This document shows, one piece after another, positions 1 to 11,116 of a stretch of 64,000 nucleotides of DNA (positions are counted from its first letter, which is position 1; each line of letters begins with the position of its first letter). A model generated the notes under the pieces. It worked only from the letters and a program-made list of their open reading frames with translations, did no database searches and was not told where the DNA came from. Origin of the DNA: Sanguinoderma infundibulare (Eukaryota; Basidiomycota; Agaricomycetes; Polyporales; Polyporaceae); contig JAVLRN010000006.1 of NCBI GenBank assembly GCA_032821775.1, forward strand, positions 2,294,001 through 2,358,000, written 5' to 3'. Position numbers and translations under genes: made by a program.

Positions 1-91
1 TGGCGGCTGAACAAGAGGGCGAAGGTGGCGAGGCTTTGGTCCTTTCGCAAGCACTGCTCAGGAGCATCGAGAAACACAGGTATGTTGTATA
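1..91 (+). CDS. possible 3' exon of a gene cut by the window edge
   Basis: The first bases read open in one frame (…EQEGEGGEALVLSQ…) up to a GTATGT donor-like site near base 92, followed by a short AT-rich stretch with an AG. This looks like the last or next-to-last exon of a gene starting upstream of the window. No domain is visible and the continuation is unclear, so both function and structure are unknown. Confidence 0.25.
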
Positions 92-1715
92 CTAATCCAA
101 TGTATCGGGAAGTGTCGGTAGTTGACAAGAAGTGACAGAATTCTCGACTCTGAGACAGTGAGTATCATCATTGGTGCATTCTTTTCCGACTCTGCTCACC
201 GCACCCTAACTCGACCATCTTGAAACCTCGCTCATCAGAATCACAAGCATTATCGGAACCCACAAGAACGTCGTCCCTCCTGTGCTACGCCTTCCACCCG
301 GAGGTCCTCGCAACCGTCTTTTCCCTCGTTCCCCGGTTACTTCTCAGGGGCTGCCGCGAGCGTCTCCGTTGCCTAATTGAGACGCTACAGCCTCTGGAAC
401 CGCAACGCCGGACCTTACACACCACCATCAACCACGATGTGCATTCGCTATTCGTTGTCTATGTCTTCCTATTTACGGAGAGGCCTTCTGCATCCAAAAC
501 TATTCTCCGCATGTCGATAAGATGTGGGGATGGGGATGGGGGTCAAAAGTTGCCGGTACGTATCCGTCCGGCGTACGAGTCACCTTTGAATGGATCAAAT
601 TGATCTAGAGGTATGCCATTTTGGGTACAGAAAGACGTCGATGTGGACTGGCAGTTCTGATTCGTGCATGACCCCGTTTTTAAACCCCCTATCACGCCAT
701 CCAGCGTCTTGACAATATGACGACAGTGACGAAGCCTGGCTGGAGCATTTTCGCGCCCCCTACGACGTTGATGGAGGAAGCCCAGTGGGAGCGTCGTTGC
801 ACATCCATCACGCGTCTAGGCTCGCCATCTGGAGCCCAAACACTTCTCTGTCAGAGCCCCCAGCATCCACGGGGTTACAGCTGTTTTCAACTGACAGGAA
901 ACACCTCGTTCATGTGGGCTAGACAGCTGACGTCGATGGGAGTCACAGACGCTCCGGTAACCCTGGTTCCAGTTCCCAGCGAGGCGCCGCGCCGACCGCA
1001 CTGGGGAGGCCACTGGGGTGTCCAACTGCCAGTCCCGTCGAAGTCGGGTAATATTCAACTAATCGACTTCCATAACCATCGAAGCTCACAAACCTTTACA
1101 GTGTATATTGGCTATGCTGTCGGTGCGCCACATTGTACACGAGGGTGGATTCTGTGTGTCATTCGCGGATCTTCCATGGTTCGCGCTCGCTTTAGAGATG
1201 AAATCGAGGGCCAAGGTGTCCTCTGCCAGGAGCTCCGGGGCACAGAGGTTTAGCCACCGGCCGCGTGTCATTGGCAAACACGCTGCGTATAAAACGAACA
1301 TGGCCCCGCGATGAACACTCAGCACACTCGCTCAGTACTCGACTGGTATGCTCCAACCCACCTCTTCATGCCCCCCCCCCTCCCCCCCGCCTCATTGATC
1401 ACCTCCCTCCAGTAACCCTCCGAACCTGTGCACGCCCGGCGGCTCGATCATGTATTAATACGAGACATGCCAGTCAGGGCCACCGTGGCCAGCAACAGAG
1501 ATCGTGGCTTATGCATGTGGCCGATTTCGTGCCAAATTCAAGATTATCCGGCCCAGTTATCTCTTACGTTTCACCAGGACTCTGAGCCGGTCCCTTCGTA
1601 TAAGTTTATAACATGACGTATCGAGCAAGCATTGAAATGCCGACGGGCGCCGTTGGGATATGCATGAGCTCTCCAAACGTCCAGACTTGAAAGCACGCAG
1701 TAGTACTCACTGCCC
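92..1715. other. no supported gene; coding-like scraps only
   Basis: Several short open frames occur. One near 715-925 on the plus strand has an acidic, protein-like composition (DDSDEAWLEHF), but it has no start, no domain and no clean exon borders. A C-run low-complexity patch lies near 1370-1390. I cannot support a gene in the sequence upstream of the retrotransposon. Confidence 0.4.
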
Positions 1716-1720
1716 AAATA
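1716..1720. repeat. 5-bp target site duplication of the copia element
   Basis: AAATA lies directly left of the 5' LTR and is repeated directly right of the 3' LTR at 11112-11116. Five base pairs is the normal duplication length for Ty1/copia integrases, and it fixes the LTR ends. Confidence 0.9.
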
Positions 1721-2068
1721 TGTTGGAGATTGGAGGAGTTGGGCAAGCAGTTGCGCGAGCCCTTGTGTGTCGGACGGTCTCACTTCGAGTATGTTGGTCT
1801 CGGTTTCCTTTGTTCTCGCATATCTTGTTCGTTTCCTGTCTCTTATGTCTTGTAAACCGAGTATCTTGTTTGTTGTGCTTACTTATAGTTGGTATCCTTG
1901 TACCGCTCACCTCAGTCCCGCGTACACGCGTCTGACTGAGGTGAGCATTCCCCGCGACTACTCTAGACGTCTCGGATAACTGATTGTATTACTAGTTTAC
2001 CTTTCTATAGGTACATATCAATATATTAGTCCCGCGTACACGCGTCTGACTGAGTTTACCTTTCTATA
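1721..2068 (+). repeat. 5' LTR of copia element
   Basis: This 348-bp repeat is 346/348 identical to the 3' LTR. Its end is internally duplicated: the string TCCCGCGTACACGCGTCTGACTGA occurs twice, and TTTACCTTTCTATA occurs near 2000 and again at the very end. A near-perfect hairpin (1906-1945) lies in the first copy. Confidence 0.95.
1906..1945. repeat. 12-bp inverted repeat hairpin inside the LTR
   Basis: CTCACCTCAGTC (1906-1917) and GACTGAGGTGAG (1934-1945) are exact reverse complements. The loop contains a second small palindrome, CGCGTACACGCG. The same hairpin is in the 3' LTR at 10949-10988. It could act in transcript ending, RNA structure or protein binding; that is inference. Confidence 0.75.
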
Positions 2069-2080
2069 GGTTATGAGCCC
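2069..2080 (+). other. primer binding site matching initiator tRNA-Met anticodon stem-loop
   Basis: GGTTATGAGCCC starts at the first base after the LTR. It is the reverse complement of GGGCTCATAACC, the anticodon stem-loop of eukaryotic initiator tRNA-Met, not of a tRNA 3' end. This is the half-tRNA primer arrangement known from Drosophila copia and some fungal copia elements. Confidence 0.85.
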
Positions 2081-2610
2081 TGCACTTACCGAGCCTGCGT
2101 ACGAAATGTCCTCCATCAAGCTCAGTGAAGACCACATTCGCGTCCCGAAGCTCGACGCTGGAGGCGCGAACTGGGTGCTCTACAAAGAGCGTATCCTCTG
2201 GGCGGCGGACGCGAAGGGTCTCGCCGGCCACTTGGACGGTATGTCTGTCCAGCCTGTTGCGCCGCCATCTATGGCGGGGGGAACTGTCACGGCTCAGGGG
2301 GGAGGCCCGGCTGCAGGTGCAGCCGGAGCCACCACTGATGCCGGAGGGGGAGCAGACGCCGCTGCTGGTGGAGGAACCGCCGGTGGTGGGGCAGAGGCTG
2401 CGGCTCCCGTTGGCGGTGATCCGGGCCCTGGCATGTTGCCGGGCCCTGCACAGGTGACACCCGAGTTGGCAACCTGGAGAAAAGGGGAGGTGGTCATTAA
2501 GCAGCTCATCGCGAGCACGATCCCAGACTCACTCTTTATGAAGATCTGCACGAAGGGAACCGTGCGTGAGATCTGGCTGGCCCTGGCTGCAGAGTTTGAG
2601 CGCCGTCTCT
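2073..2610 (+). pseudogene. gag: copia gag, N-terminal part, split by insertion
   Basis: The frame opens with ATG at 2073, inside the primer site region as is common in copia elements. The N-terminus resembles UBN2/retrotransposon gag capsid (KLDAGGANWVLYKERI, then EVVIKQLIASTIPDSLF and IWLALAAEFERR). A Gly/Ala-rich tract around residues 70-120 interrupts it. The frame leaves gag at the insert boundary near 2611, and the following 13 codons belong to the inserted element. The capsid continues at 6511. Confidence 0.85.
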
Positions 2611-3519
2611 GGAAAAACCTCCCCAGGCTAATTTGGTGGAAGTACAACTAAAAAGTAGGAATTAGTTGGAATTAGTTTGGCATTAGTGGCATTAGGGACA
2701 TTAGCTATAAATTAGACAGGTCCCCATTTTTTTTTAGTTTTTATTAGAAGGATTAGGGATAAAGTAGCACTGCAGTAGTGACAGTACTGCTACTTTACTA
2801 ATCCTTCCTAATGGTTGCTAATGCAGAACTACAGGTTCAGTATCCCAGAGATTTGCTGGGCTGTCCAGAACTTGCACACACCACAAAGAAGATAGTCATG
2901 AAAAGCTGGTATTGAGTGTAACTAATACATTGCTGTAGCTATATACTAGCAAGCAGGTAACCAACAGTGACAACTGTGAGCAACAGCGAGCAAGAACAAC
3001 ATCAATAGGGCTATCCGCAGCACTGCAACACTATCCATAGAATATTAGAACAAGAACAGCAGCGAAATGTAGGAAGAGCACACCAAAAAGTCCTTGTCCA
3101 TAACAGACAGACGACATCCAACATGGTCCAAAGGAGGGCACTCGGAAAGTGTTTCATCACGGGGATAGCACATCTGCTGCAAAGTTGGGTAAGAGCACCA
3201 TTGCTAACGCGCCATAGCTCAAAGACACACCCGATTGAGATAGGGTTCCAAAGACTCACCCACACAGTCCATGTTCTGCGGCAGGAGGTGAGAATCGTGC
3301 CCACTGTTCGTTGGCCGGAACGACAACGGGGCTTCAAGAGGTGGCGCCTCGTCATACGCTGGCGCCAGGTAACCCGTGTTAGGGGAGAGAGACGAGCCAT
3401 TTCGCTTTGGTGGCAACAGCTCGCACAGGTGGAGTGGTGGAGAGTGAGGTCCTGCAAGAGAAAAGGAAACAGGTTCGTAAAAGAAGCAAATGGAGCGTGA
3501 TGCAAGAAGAAGGAAGAGG

Positions 3520-3590
3520 CACAGAAAAAGGCATGGAGAAAGGCACAGAGAAAGGCACGGAGAAAGGCACGGAGAAAATGGAGTCGAAGG
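3520..3590. repeat. short 12-bp tandem repeat
   Basis: GAAAGGCACRGA recurs about five times between roughly 3525 and 3578. It yields Pro/Cys/Leu-rich shadow frames on the minus strand that should not be read as protein. Confidence 0.7.
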
Positions 3591-3699
3591 GTCCACATAT
3601 GTACATGAGATATTTGGTGGATGAATAGGTGGATGAACACGATAGGGCGACAGGCTCCTGAGGCTTCACCAGACAGTCGGGATGAACTTGTCCTCCACC

Positions 3700-3960
3700 T
3701 CAGGAGGGAGAGCCGGGTGAAAGACGGGAGGCGGAGGATGAGGCGAATAACGTACTTGTACTGGGAGCCGCCCATCCGTCGACGTGGCGTGAGCTTGATT
3801 CTCTGGGAGGCAGCAGGCAGAGTGGGGGTTCGATGTCGTCTCTCGAATACCTCATCTCCCAGTCTGGGGGCAGGGGATCGCCGCCATCAGGCACGGCTAT
3901 ACCTTTCCCGGCACCGTTGGACCTGCGTTGCCTGTTGGCCATGGCGCTTGCTCGGGTCAC
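3700..3960 (-). pseudogene. coding-like fragment with a WW-domain-like start
   Basis: The minus-strand frame contains DPLPPDWEMRYSRDD, which resembles the first half of a WW domain (LPxxWEMR). The second conserved Trp-x-x-Pro is not found in frame. It lies inside the nested element, so it may be a captured and decayed host exon. Weak call based on one motif. Confidence 0.25.
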
Positions 3961-5122
3961 AGGCTTTGAAGGCGTCTCAAACAGCGGTGGGACGAGGGCA
4001 GGCTCCGGGGGAGTTTATGCAGGAGTGGTAAAGGTGGAAGCTTACCTTGCAAGTTGGGAGGGCAAGACCCTCTTGCTGGGGACGGCGAGTTTTTGCACCG
4101 AAGGTGTTCTACATGGTGAGGCGACCGCTTAGTGCTGGGCATCGCATTTGGGTGGGTTTGGAGAGGGGCGAGATGCTGGAGACAGGGACCTGCTCTGGAG
4201 AGTGGTTAGCATAGTATTCGCGCTTGTCCTCGTCGTCTCCACCCAGGGAGATGGCATCCTCCGCGTCTTCTGTGTCGTCTGTGGCACCGGCGTAGGCTGA
4301 TTGTCATGGACAGTTGTAGTTTGATGAGGGACTCAAGGGGCCCTGCTGCTCGTCATCGTTGTCGGACCAGTCGAGGCGCTTGTCATCGTCGTCGACCATG
4401 CTGAAGGGAGCGTCGAAGTGGGAGAAGGTGGTGTGGAAGATGAGATGACGTGGCGACGTCGAAGTGTCAGACGCTGGGCGCCACAGTCGCAGCCACACCC
4501 AGCGTCTAACACTTGTCTCGCCATGTCGCTGCTCGTCGTCCTGCCTTGTACTCCCTCAAGTTTTCGGATAGATCACATACTGTCGGACGCCCTCTCTCTC
4601 ACTCGCTCTCACTCGGACTTGCTCTCTCTTGGATGTGCTCTCTCGGACACCCTATTTTGGACGCGCTCTCTCGGTTGCCCTTTCACCACGAATATCACCT
4701 TCTATAGCGACTTGAAGGCACAGGGTTTGGCTGGGAGGGTTGGCGATAGGGTGGTGAACTTGGGTAAAAGGGAGAACAAGAAGAACAGTACGTGTACATG
4801 CCAACGCTCTTCTGTTCCTGCTTCTCTCCCCGCTCCCCCTGCTCCACCTCCGCCTCCTTCCACACATGATCACCCCCCTCACTTACCGCCCACTCCTGCT
4901 GGAGGAAATATGACCATTGTTTCGAGTCCTGACATTGCTGTAATAATCGCTGCCGTGACCATCGGATCCCCCGCTGCCATCACACAGCAGCATGTACACC
5001 CACTCCTCTCATACCCTGCACCCCGTTACCCCCACTCAAGATACCCAGTCCTCCGCATTCAGTTCTATGAATTATTCTTCCTCTGGGCGTGAGGCCATCG
5101 CCTTCGTCTCAATACCATCCCC

Positions 5123-5399
5123 ATGCTTGCACTCCTCCCGCGCGCCACAGATGTCTCTACGCTCACCCTCCCAGATTCCCTCACCGCCTGCCAGGCCATC
5201 AACCTCACTTGGATGGGCGGAACTCCGAGCTACACCCTCAGCGTCGCTGGTCCGGTCCAGCCACCCGATGCCCCACCCGCGCCTGTCTGGACCGACCCCG
5301 TGGACGGTTGATTTCTGCGGCGGCACAGACCTCAGCATCACCCTGATCAATGGCGGAGGGTTCCAGCTTGGCGTTCCCTTGCGAATCCATCCTTGTTAG
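5123..5399 (+). pseudogene. decayed fragment resembling a secreted/membrane protein ectodomain
   Basis: One frame reads CQAINLTWMGGTPSYTLSV and, after a frame change near 5300, another reads WTVDFCGGTDLSITL before a stop. The pattern (C..I.LTW.GGT.PY.LSV, then WTVD...GT.L...L) recalls the extracellular domain of Agaricomycete single-pass membrane proteins. The frame break and the absence of a membrane segment point to a degraded captured fragment in the nested element. Confidence 0.3.
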
Positions 5400-6510
5400 A
5401 ACCAGCAACACTTCCACAACCAGATGACCTCCATGCTCCACTCTCTCGCCTCAACATTCACGATGTGCGCGTGTGGTGCCAAGGCCCGCGACTGCGTCCT
5501 CACGTGCATTGCTGAGTTTGTCGAGAACCAGACCCCGCTCACACCGTCTCCTTCGCCTCCATCTCGGTTCGCCAAGGAGAAACAATCCGGCAAGGCGTGC
5601 AAGAACACCCCTCGGAGGACAAGGGCAGTCCCGCTCCAGTGGACCTCGGTCCTCTTATCGGTATCGAGCATGGATTCCGGACATGCGAGCAGATCCCGTC
5701 TTCTGGCGGTATGGGTGGTGTCGAGTTCGTCCCTCTATCACCGTCCATGGAGGCAGGTCCATCGCGTTTACCTTTAGAGACTAGCGCGACGGGTGTCATT
5801 TCTCGACGACTTGCTCCTCCCACTGGAACAGCAAAGAAGAGCGCAAAGGGCCGCAAAGGCAGCTTCTCCCTTTGCACCGCACACCGAGCACGCCCGGGTC
5901 CGTGTCCTTCAAACCTGTGATGCCTCCCCGGCCATGGGTCGCCAAAGCGACGCGGTTGTCGAACATATGGGACGAGTGGGAGGAGCTATTTGACATTGGT
6001 GAGGAGAGCGAGGAGGACGACCACACATGCAACCCAAATCCTAGCGGTAGGCTCCCGCTGCCACCACCGCCAAAGATTGTGGTTACGGAAGAGTAAGGGT
6101 ACAGTAACTTATGGTAGGACTTGTTGTCGCATGGATGCGGACACGTGTAATATGTATCAGTATACTTTGGGATGGACCTTTAGACATCACATTCTTGTAG
6201 ATCAATTGGACTTGTTCTGTTTGCGAGGTTTGGCAAAGGTTGGCTTGGAGTTGGAAGCCATGCGCAAGGTTGAGGGCGTGTGTGAATCAAGCATGTCTCC
6301 ATATGTTTTGATGTTCCAATACATCAAAATAGGTCTCAAGTAGTACAACTGCTGTTCCCTGTCCAAGTAATAGTATATATTATTACAATTATAAAGATGT
6401 CCCTGCATGTTAGTACAATATTAGTACTAATTAGATCAAATTAGATTAATAGTAGCTCCATTAGATCATAGTTGTAGTAAATTCATTGAAGTAGCTTGGG
6501 AGGGTTTTCC

Positions 6511-7394
6511 TGATGGTTCGCGCATAATTTCACTCGATTTGTGGCAGCATTTGCAGGAGCAATGCTGTGGGGAGAAGGCAGACATCAGAGCGCACTTCAC
6601 CAAGCTTTGGACCATGTATGTATGAAGACCTCACCGCGATGGGACACACACCTGAGGATGACAACTTTTACGCCATCATCCTCGGATCCATACCAACCGC
6701 ATTCGAAACCTACATATCATCACTCACTGCCACGTTGACTGTTACTGGCAATGTCCTGATGCCAGAACAGTTGATGGCCACCCTGACCGATGAGTATGAC
6801 CACCGTGCCTTACGTTCCAGGCTGGGGCGCTCGGGCGGTGAACCTGGAGATGTTGTGCTATCAGCATACGATAAGGGCGGAAAGGGCAAAAAGAAGACAG
6901 TCGAATGCTTCAATTGCAAGAAGCGTGGCCACTACAAGTTGGAGTGCTGGGCGCCGGGCGGCGGAAAGGAAGGCCAGGGTCCCAGGGACAAGGCGTCCAA
7001 GGCATCCGAAAAAGGCCGCAACGAGGCCTGGTTTGTGCACATCAGTGACGATGTCAACGCTGACTCTATGCCTGATCTCCAGACCACCTCCGACTCATTG
7101 TCCGGAGGAGACGTCGACCCCAACAGTGACATCGAGGGCAAAGACTACACCAGTCATCCAGGTGCAATGCTCGCCGGAAACCCCCAAACCAAAGATGAAG
7201 AGATCATCTTCGATTCAGGCGCCACCAGTCACATGTCCCCCCACCTCCATCACTTCGTCAGCTACCGCCCCATTACCCCCAAATCCATCCATGCTGCGGA
7301 CAACCACACATTCCGTGGTGTTGGCCGCAGCGACATGTGGGTCATCGTCCTGACTGATGACGCAGGCACCAAAACCACTCGCGTGCTCCTCTGA
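6511..7394 (+). pseudogene. gag-pol: copia gag C-terminus, zinc knuckle and protease, frameshifted
   Basis: After the insert, capsid sequence resumes (…SLDLWQHLQEQ…KADIRAHFTKL). A 4-bp microduplication (ATGTATGTATG, near 6615-6627) then shifts the frame. The downstream frame carries the CCHC zinc knuckle CFNCKKRGHYKLEC at about 6906-6947 and the aspartic protease motif DSGATSHM at about 7213. It ends at an in-frame TGA (7392-7394) where copia elements read on toward the integrase (…NVLHAPSMDVTLVS follows directly). Confidence 0.85.
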
Positions 7395-7502
7395 AACGTC
7401 CTCCATGCACCTTCGATGGATGTGACACTGGTGTCTGTTGGGTGTATTGTGCGTGTGGGATCCACGGTTTGATTCCAGTCTGAGGGCTGTCGAGTTTCGA
7501 AT

Positions 7503-8924
7503 TTGGCGGGCGATATCGTCGCTCGTATCCTGCTCGTCCGAGGCCTGTATCGAGCAACGATGTGCCGAGGCGAAGCAGCCATGCTGGCAGTACCTGAGGG
7601 AGAGTGTGAGGAGGATAGGGTGATGGAAATGTGTGAGGTCACGCTAGACGAAGCTCACCAAATGCTCGGACACGTCTCCTACGCTGCTGCGCATGATGCA
7701 ATTTCGAGGGGTCTGGTGAGAGGAGTCAGCCTGATCCCGGGGAGCACACCAACAGTCTGTGAAGCCTGCAAGGCGGGAAAGATGACGCACAAGCCTATCG
7801 CAAAGGAGCACGTGTGGCCCTGCACCACTGCTGTCGGCGATGAGGTCCATTCGGATGTATGGGGGCCTGCCTGCACTGAAACGCTTGGTCGCCGCCTCTA
7901 CAACTCGCTTTTTATCGATGATCACAGCCAATACACCACCGTGTACCTTCAGTGCACCAAGATGGAGATGTTCGAGTCTTATAAGAAGCTTGAAGCCTTC
8001 TACAACACCCAGAAGGGCGTCCAGATCAAGTGTCTGCATTCCGATCGCGGTGGCGAGTACCTCTCGCAGGAGTTTTCCACCCACCTCGAGGCCCACGGCA
8101 TGACCCGCAAGCTTACCGCCCATGACATGCCAGAATATAATGGCGTGAGTGAGTGGGTGAACCATACACATTTCGAGCAGGTACATGCAATGTTGCATGA
8201 CAGCGGCCTCCCGAAAGCTCTCTGGGGCGAGGCTTTAACATATGCCGTCCACGCCAAAAACTGGACGCCAATGCGCGCCCTCGCAGGCTCTACGCCCTAT
8301 GAGGTGTTTTGGGGCAGGAAGCCCAACGTATCCCATCTGCACCCGTGGGGGTGTGAGGTACACGTCCACAGTCCTGGCAGCTCGAAGCTCGCCGACCGGG
8401 CTCGAGTGGGATGTTGGGTGGGCTGGGACGAGCCCTCTGATGCCCACCGTATCTACTGGCCTGACCGTCGCATTGTGACAGTCGAGTGCAGTGTTCGGTT
8501 CAACGTCACTGGTGACGACATCGTGGTGCCGCTTGAGGGGGAGAGGGATGGTAATGGAGCTCACCTGGATGTGCCACACCTGGGTGAGCCTGATACCTGC
8601 AAGTGTGCTCATCAACAGTCTAGTCAGACGGACTCGAACACAGATGGGGACAAGGGAACTCACCTGGACAAGCGTGCATCCACGCCGCTGTTAACCACTT
8701 CTGCATCCGAAACCTCCAGAGAATCCGCCATTGCACCCGCAGAGCTCCCGGCCGAGGCATCAGTGCCTCAGTCCTCGGTCCATCCTCCATCCCCTCTGCC
8801 ACTTGCCACCGCATCACCGCAGCCTGTTGAGGCTGAGGAGGTCCCCGAACGGCCGAAACGTGTCCGTAAGGAGTCGGATTACGTTAGGAGGTTGAGGAGT
8901 GGTGAGGGGAGCGTGGGTGAATGA
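7503..8924 (+). pseudogene. copia integrase
   Basis: The frame carries the GAG-pre-integrase HHCC zinc site (AHQMLGH … VCEACKAGK) and the integrase core with all three catalytic acids: D in HSDVWGP, D in LHSDRGGE and E in GVSEWVNHT. Family sequences usually have ERLNRT at the last site, so the E is kept but its neighbours differ. It continues the protease frame (another in-frame TGA lies at 7470-7472) and stops at TGA 8922-8924, after which the same frame reads on into reverse transcriptase. Confidence 0.9.
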
Positions 8925-8936
8925 AGGAGCGGGCGG

Positions 8937-10658
8937 GTGTTGCCGAAGGGGATGCCAGAGGGGTCCGAGAGCACGAGGAAGATGACAGTGGAAGAGACTG
9001 AGGACAAGGATGGGTTCGTGGTGGTATTGGAGGATGAATGTGAGGAGTGGGAGATGGTTGAGAGGGCGATGGTGACCGCGATGGGAGAAGCCGAGTGCCT
9101 GGATCCAACATATGCAGAGGCCCGGAAGTGCCCGGATTGGCCAAAGTGGCTTGATGCCATTCAAGCGGAGCTCTTTGCGCTCAAGGAGAACGGCACCTGG
9201 GAGCTCATCCAACGGCCGACCGACGGCAGCAATGTCGTCGACTCGAAGTGGGTTCTCCACATCAGGAAGAACTCCGCCGGCGAAATCGACAAGTACAAGG
9301 CCCGCCTCATCGCTCGAGGTTTCACCCAGGTCCATGGTGTCAATTACACAGAAATGTTTGCCCCCGTTGCTCGACTCTCCTCCATCCGGACCATTCTGGC
9401 CGTCACCACTCGTAACGACTGGCCGATCAATGTTTTCGACTTTTCTAGCGCTTTCCTCAACTCTACGCTTGACGAAACTGTCTATCTTGAGCAACCTCCC
9501 CATCACGAGTTCGCGGACCGCCATAAATACGTCCTCAAGCTCAACAAAGCTCTTTATGGGTTGAAGCAGGGCGGCCGGAAATGGTATGAGACGCTCTGTG
9601 CTGCGCTCGCTGACCTCGGTTTCCAGCGTGTTGAGGCTGACCATGGGGTCTTCTTCAAGCGCGAGGACAGTCACCTCGTGGTCTTGGCAGTCCACGTCGA
9701 CGACTGCATCATGACCGGTGACTCAGGCCCACTCAACACCTCATACAGAGTCCACCTCAGTAAACGCTACAAACTTACAGATCTTGGCCCAATCAGCTGG
9801 ATCCTTGGTATCAAGGTCACGTGCGACCTCAAGGCACACACCCTCTTCCTTTCCCAACACTCATACATCGACTCTATCATTACCTGCTTCAACTTCGACG
9901 ATCTGAAGCCGATTTCGACTCCCATGGACCCCCACACCCAACTTTCGAAGACGCAGTCCCCTGAGAGCGCATTTGACGTCGCTCGGATGAGGCGCGTTCT
10001 GTACCGGGAAGCGATCAGCACCCTCATGTACGCCGCCATGGGTATGCGGCCGGATATCGTGTTCGCTGTCACAACGCTTGCGCAATATTCAGACAACCCG
10101 GGGTGGGCACACTGGGAGGCGGTTAAAAGGGTTTTTAGGTACTTGGTGGGGACCCGACACCTGTCGCTGGTGTACGGGGGTGGGAGGGACGGATTGGAGG
10201 GGTTTGTGGACGCTGATGGGTCGTCTCAGGAGCACAGGCAGGCAATTACGGGGTACGTCTTCCTTGTCGATGGTGGGGCGGTCTCATGGGCCTCGAAGAA
10301 ACAGGAACTCGTCACTCTCTCGACGGCCGAGGCCGAGTACATCGCCGCAACGCATGCCGCCAAAGAAGCCATCTGGCTGCGGCGTTTCATCGGTGAGGTC
10401 TTCCAGCCTCTCTCCGAGCCTACCACTCTCCACGGCGACAATCAGGCCGCTATCGCGCTCACCAAAGATGGTTCCTATCACGCCCGAACGAAACATATTG
10501 ATATCCGCTACCATTTCATTCGCTACTCCATCGACGCCGGCTCTATTCGACTCATCTATTGCCCCACGGACGACCAGACCGCCAATATCCTTACGAAGGC
10601 GCTCCCCTCCATCAAAGTCAAGCACTTTGCGTCTGCTCTTGGCCTCACGTCTGTCTGA
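8937..10658 (+). pseudogene. copia reverse transcriptase and RNase H
   Basis: This is the RVT_2-type reverse transcriptase, with KWVLHIRKN, KARLIARGFTQ and NVFDFSSAFLN. The active-site variant is HVDD where many copia enzymes have YVDD, and KALYGLKQ follows the usual pattern. RNase H follows with GFVDADGS, STAEAEYIA and HGDNQAAI, ending about 100 bp before the 3' LTR. It is in the same frame as the integrase, separated only by the TGA at 8922. This segment itself looks intact. Confidence 0.92.
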
Positions 10659-10754
10659 CGTGCTCATCGCCTTCTCGGTGTCAGCGCAGACGGAGTTGGC
10701 CTTGTTCGCCTCCTCGATGGGTTGTTGCATGTCCTTTGGGCCTCGCTACCGCTT

Positions 10755-10763
10755 GAGGGGGAG
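10755..10763 (+). other. polypurine tract of copia element
   Basis: GAGGGGGAG lies immediately upstream of the 3' LTR start and is the expected plus-strand primer of reverse transcription. Confidence 0.8.
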
Positions 10764-11111
10764 TGTTGGAGATTGGAGGAGTTGGGCAAGCGGTTGCGCG
10801 AGCCCTTGTGTGTCGGACGGTCTCACTTCGAGTATGTTGGTCTCGGTTTCCTTTGTTCTCGCATATCTTGTTCGTTTCCTGTCTCTTATGTCTTGTAAAC
10901 CGAGTATCTTGTTTGTTGTGCTTACTTATAGTTAGTATCCTTGTACCGCTCACCTCAGTCCCGCGTACACGCGTCTGACTGAGGTGAGCATTCCCCGCGA
11001 CTACTCTAGACGTCTCGGATAACTGATTGTATTACTAGTTTACCTTTCTATAGGTACATATCAATATATTAGTCCCGCGTACACGCGTCTGACTGAGTTT
11101 ACCTTTCTATA
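10764..11111 (+). repeat. 3' LTR of copia element
   Basis: It is 346/348 identical to the 5' LTR, with substitutions at 10792 and 10934, and is followed at once by the AAATA duplication. Confidence 0.95.
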
Positions 11112-11116
11112 AAATA

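Larger units (their letters stand above)
2611..6510. mobile_element. DNA element nested in copia gag, no recognisable transposase
   Basis: The insert starts GGAAAAACCTCCCCAGGCTA and ends with the near-reverse complement TAGCTTGGGAGGGTTTTCC (6492-6510). Both subterminal regions are packed with ATTAG/CTAAT motifs (2660-2825 and about 6410-6475), a common mark of DNA transposons. I found no clean target duplication, so the ends may be off by a few bases. The inside holds coding-like fragments, possibly captured host sequence, but no transposase motif I can recognise. It is therefore likely non-autonomous. The superfamily is undetermined. Confidence 0.65.
1721..11111 (+). mobile_element. Ty1/copia LTR retrotransposon, defective, recently inserted
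   Basis: Two 348-bp direct repeats (1721-2068 and 10764-11111) start TGTTGGAG and end CTATA, and are flanked by a perfect 5-bp target duplication AAATA (1716-1720, 11112-11116). Between them lie a primer binding site, gag, zinc knuckle, protease, integrase, reverse transcriptase and RNase H in copia order, then a polypurine tract. The LTRs differ at only two positions (1749/10792 and 1891/10934), so insertion was recent. The element cannot be autonomous as read: gag is split by a 3.9-kb insert, shifted by a 4-bp duplication near 6620, and pol has three in-frame TGA codons. Confidence 0.95.
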
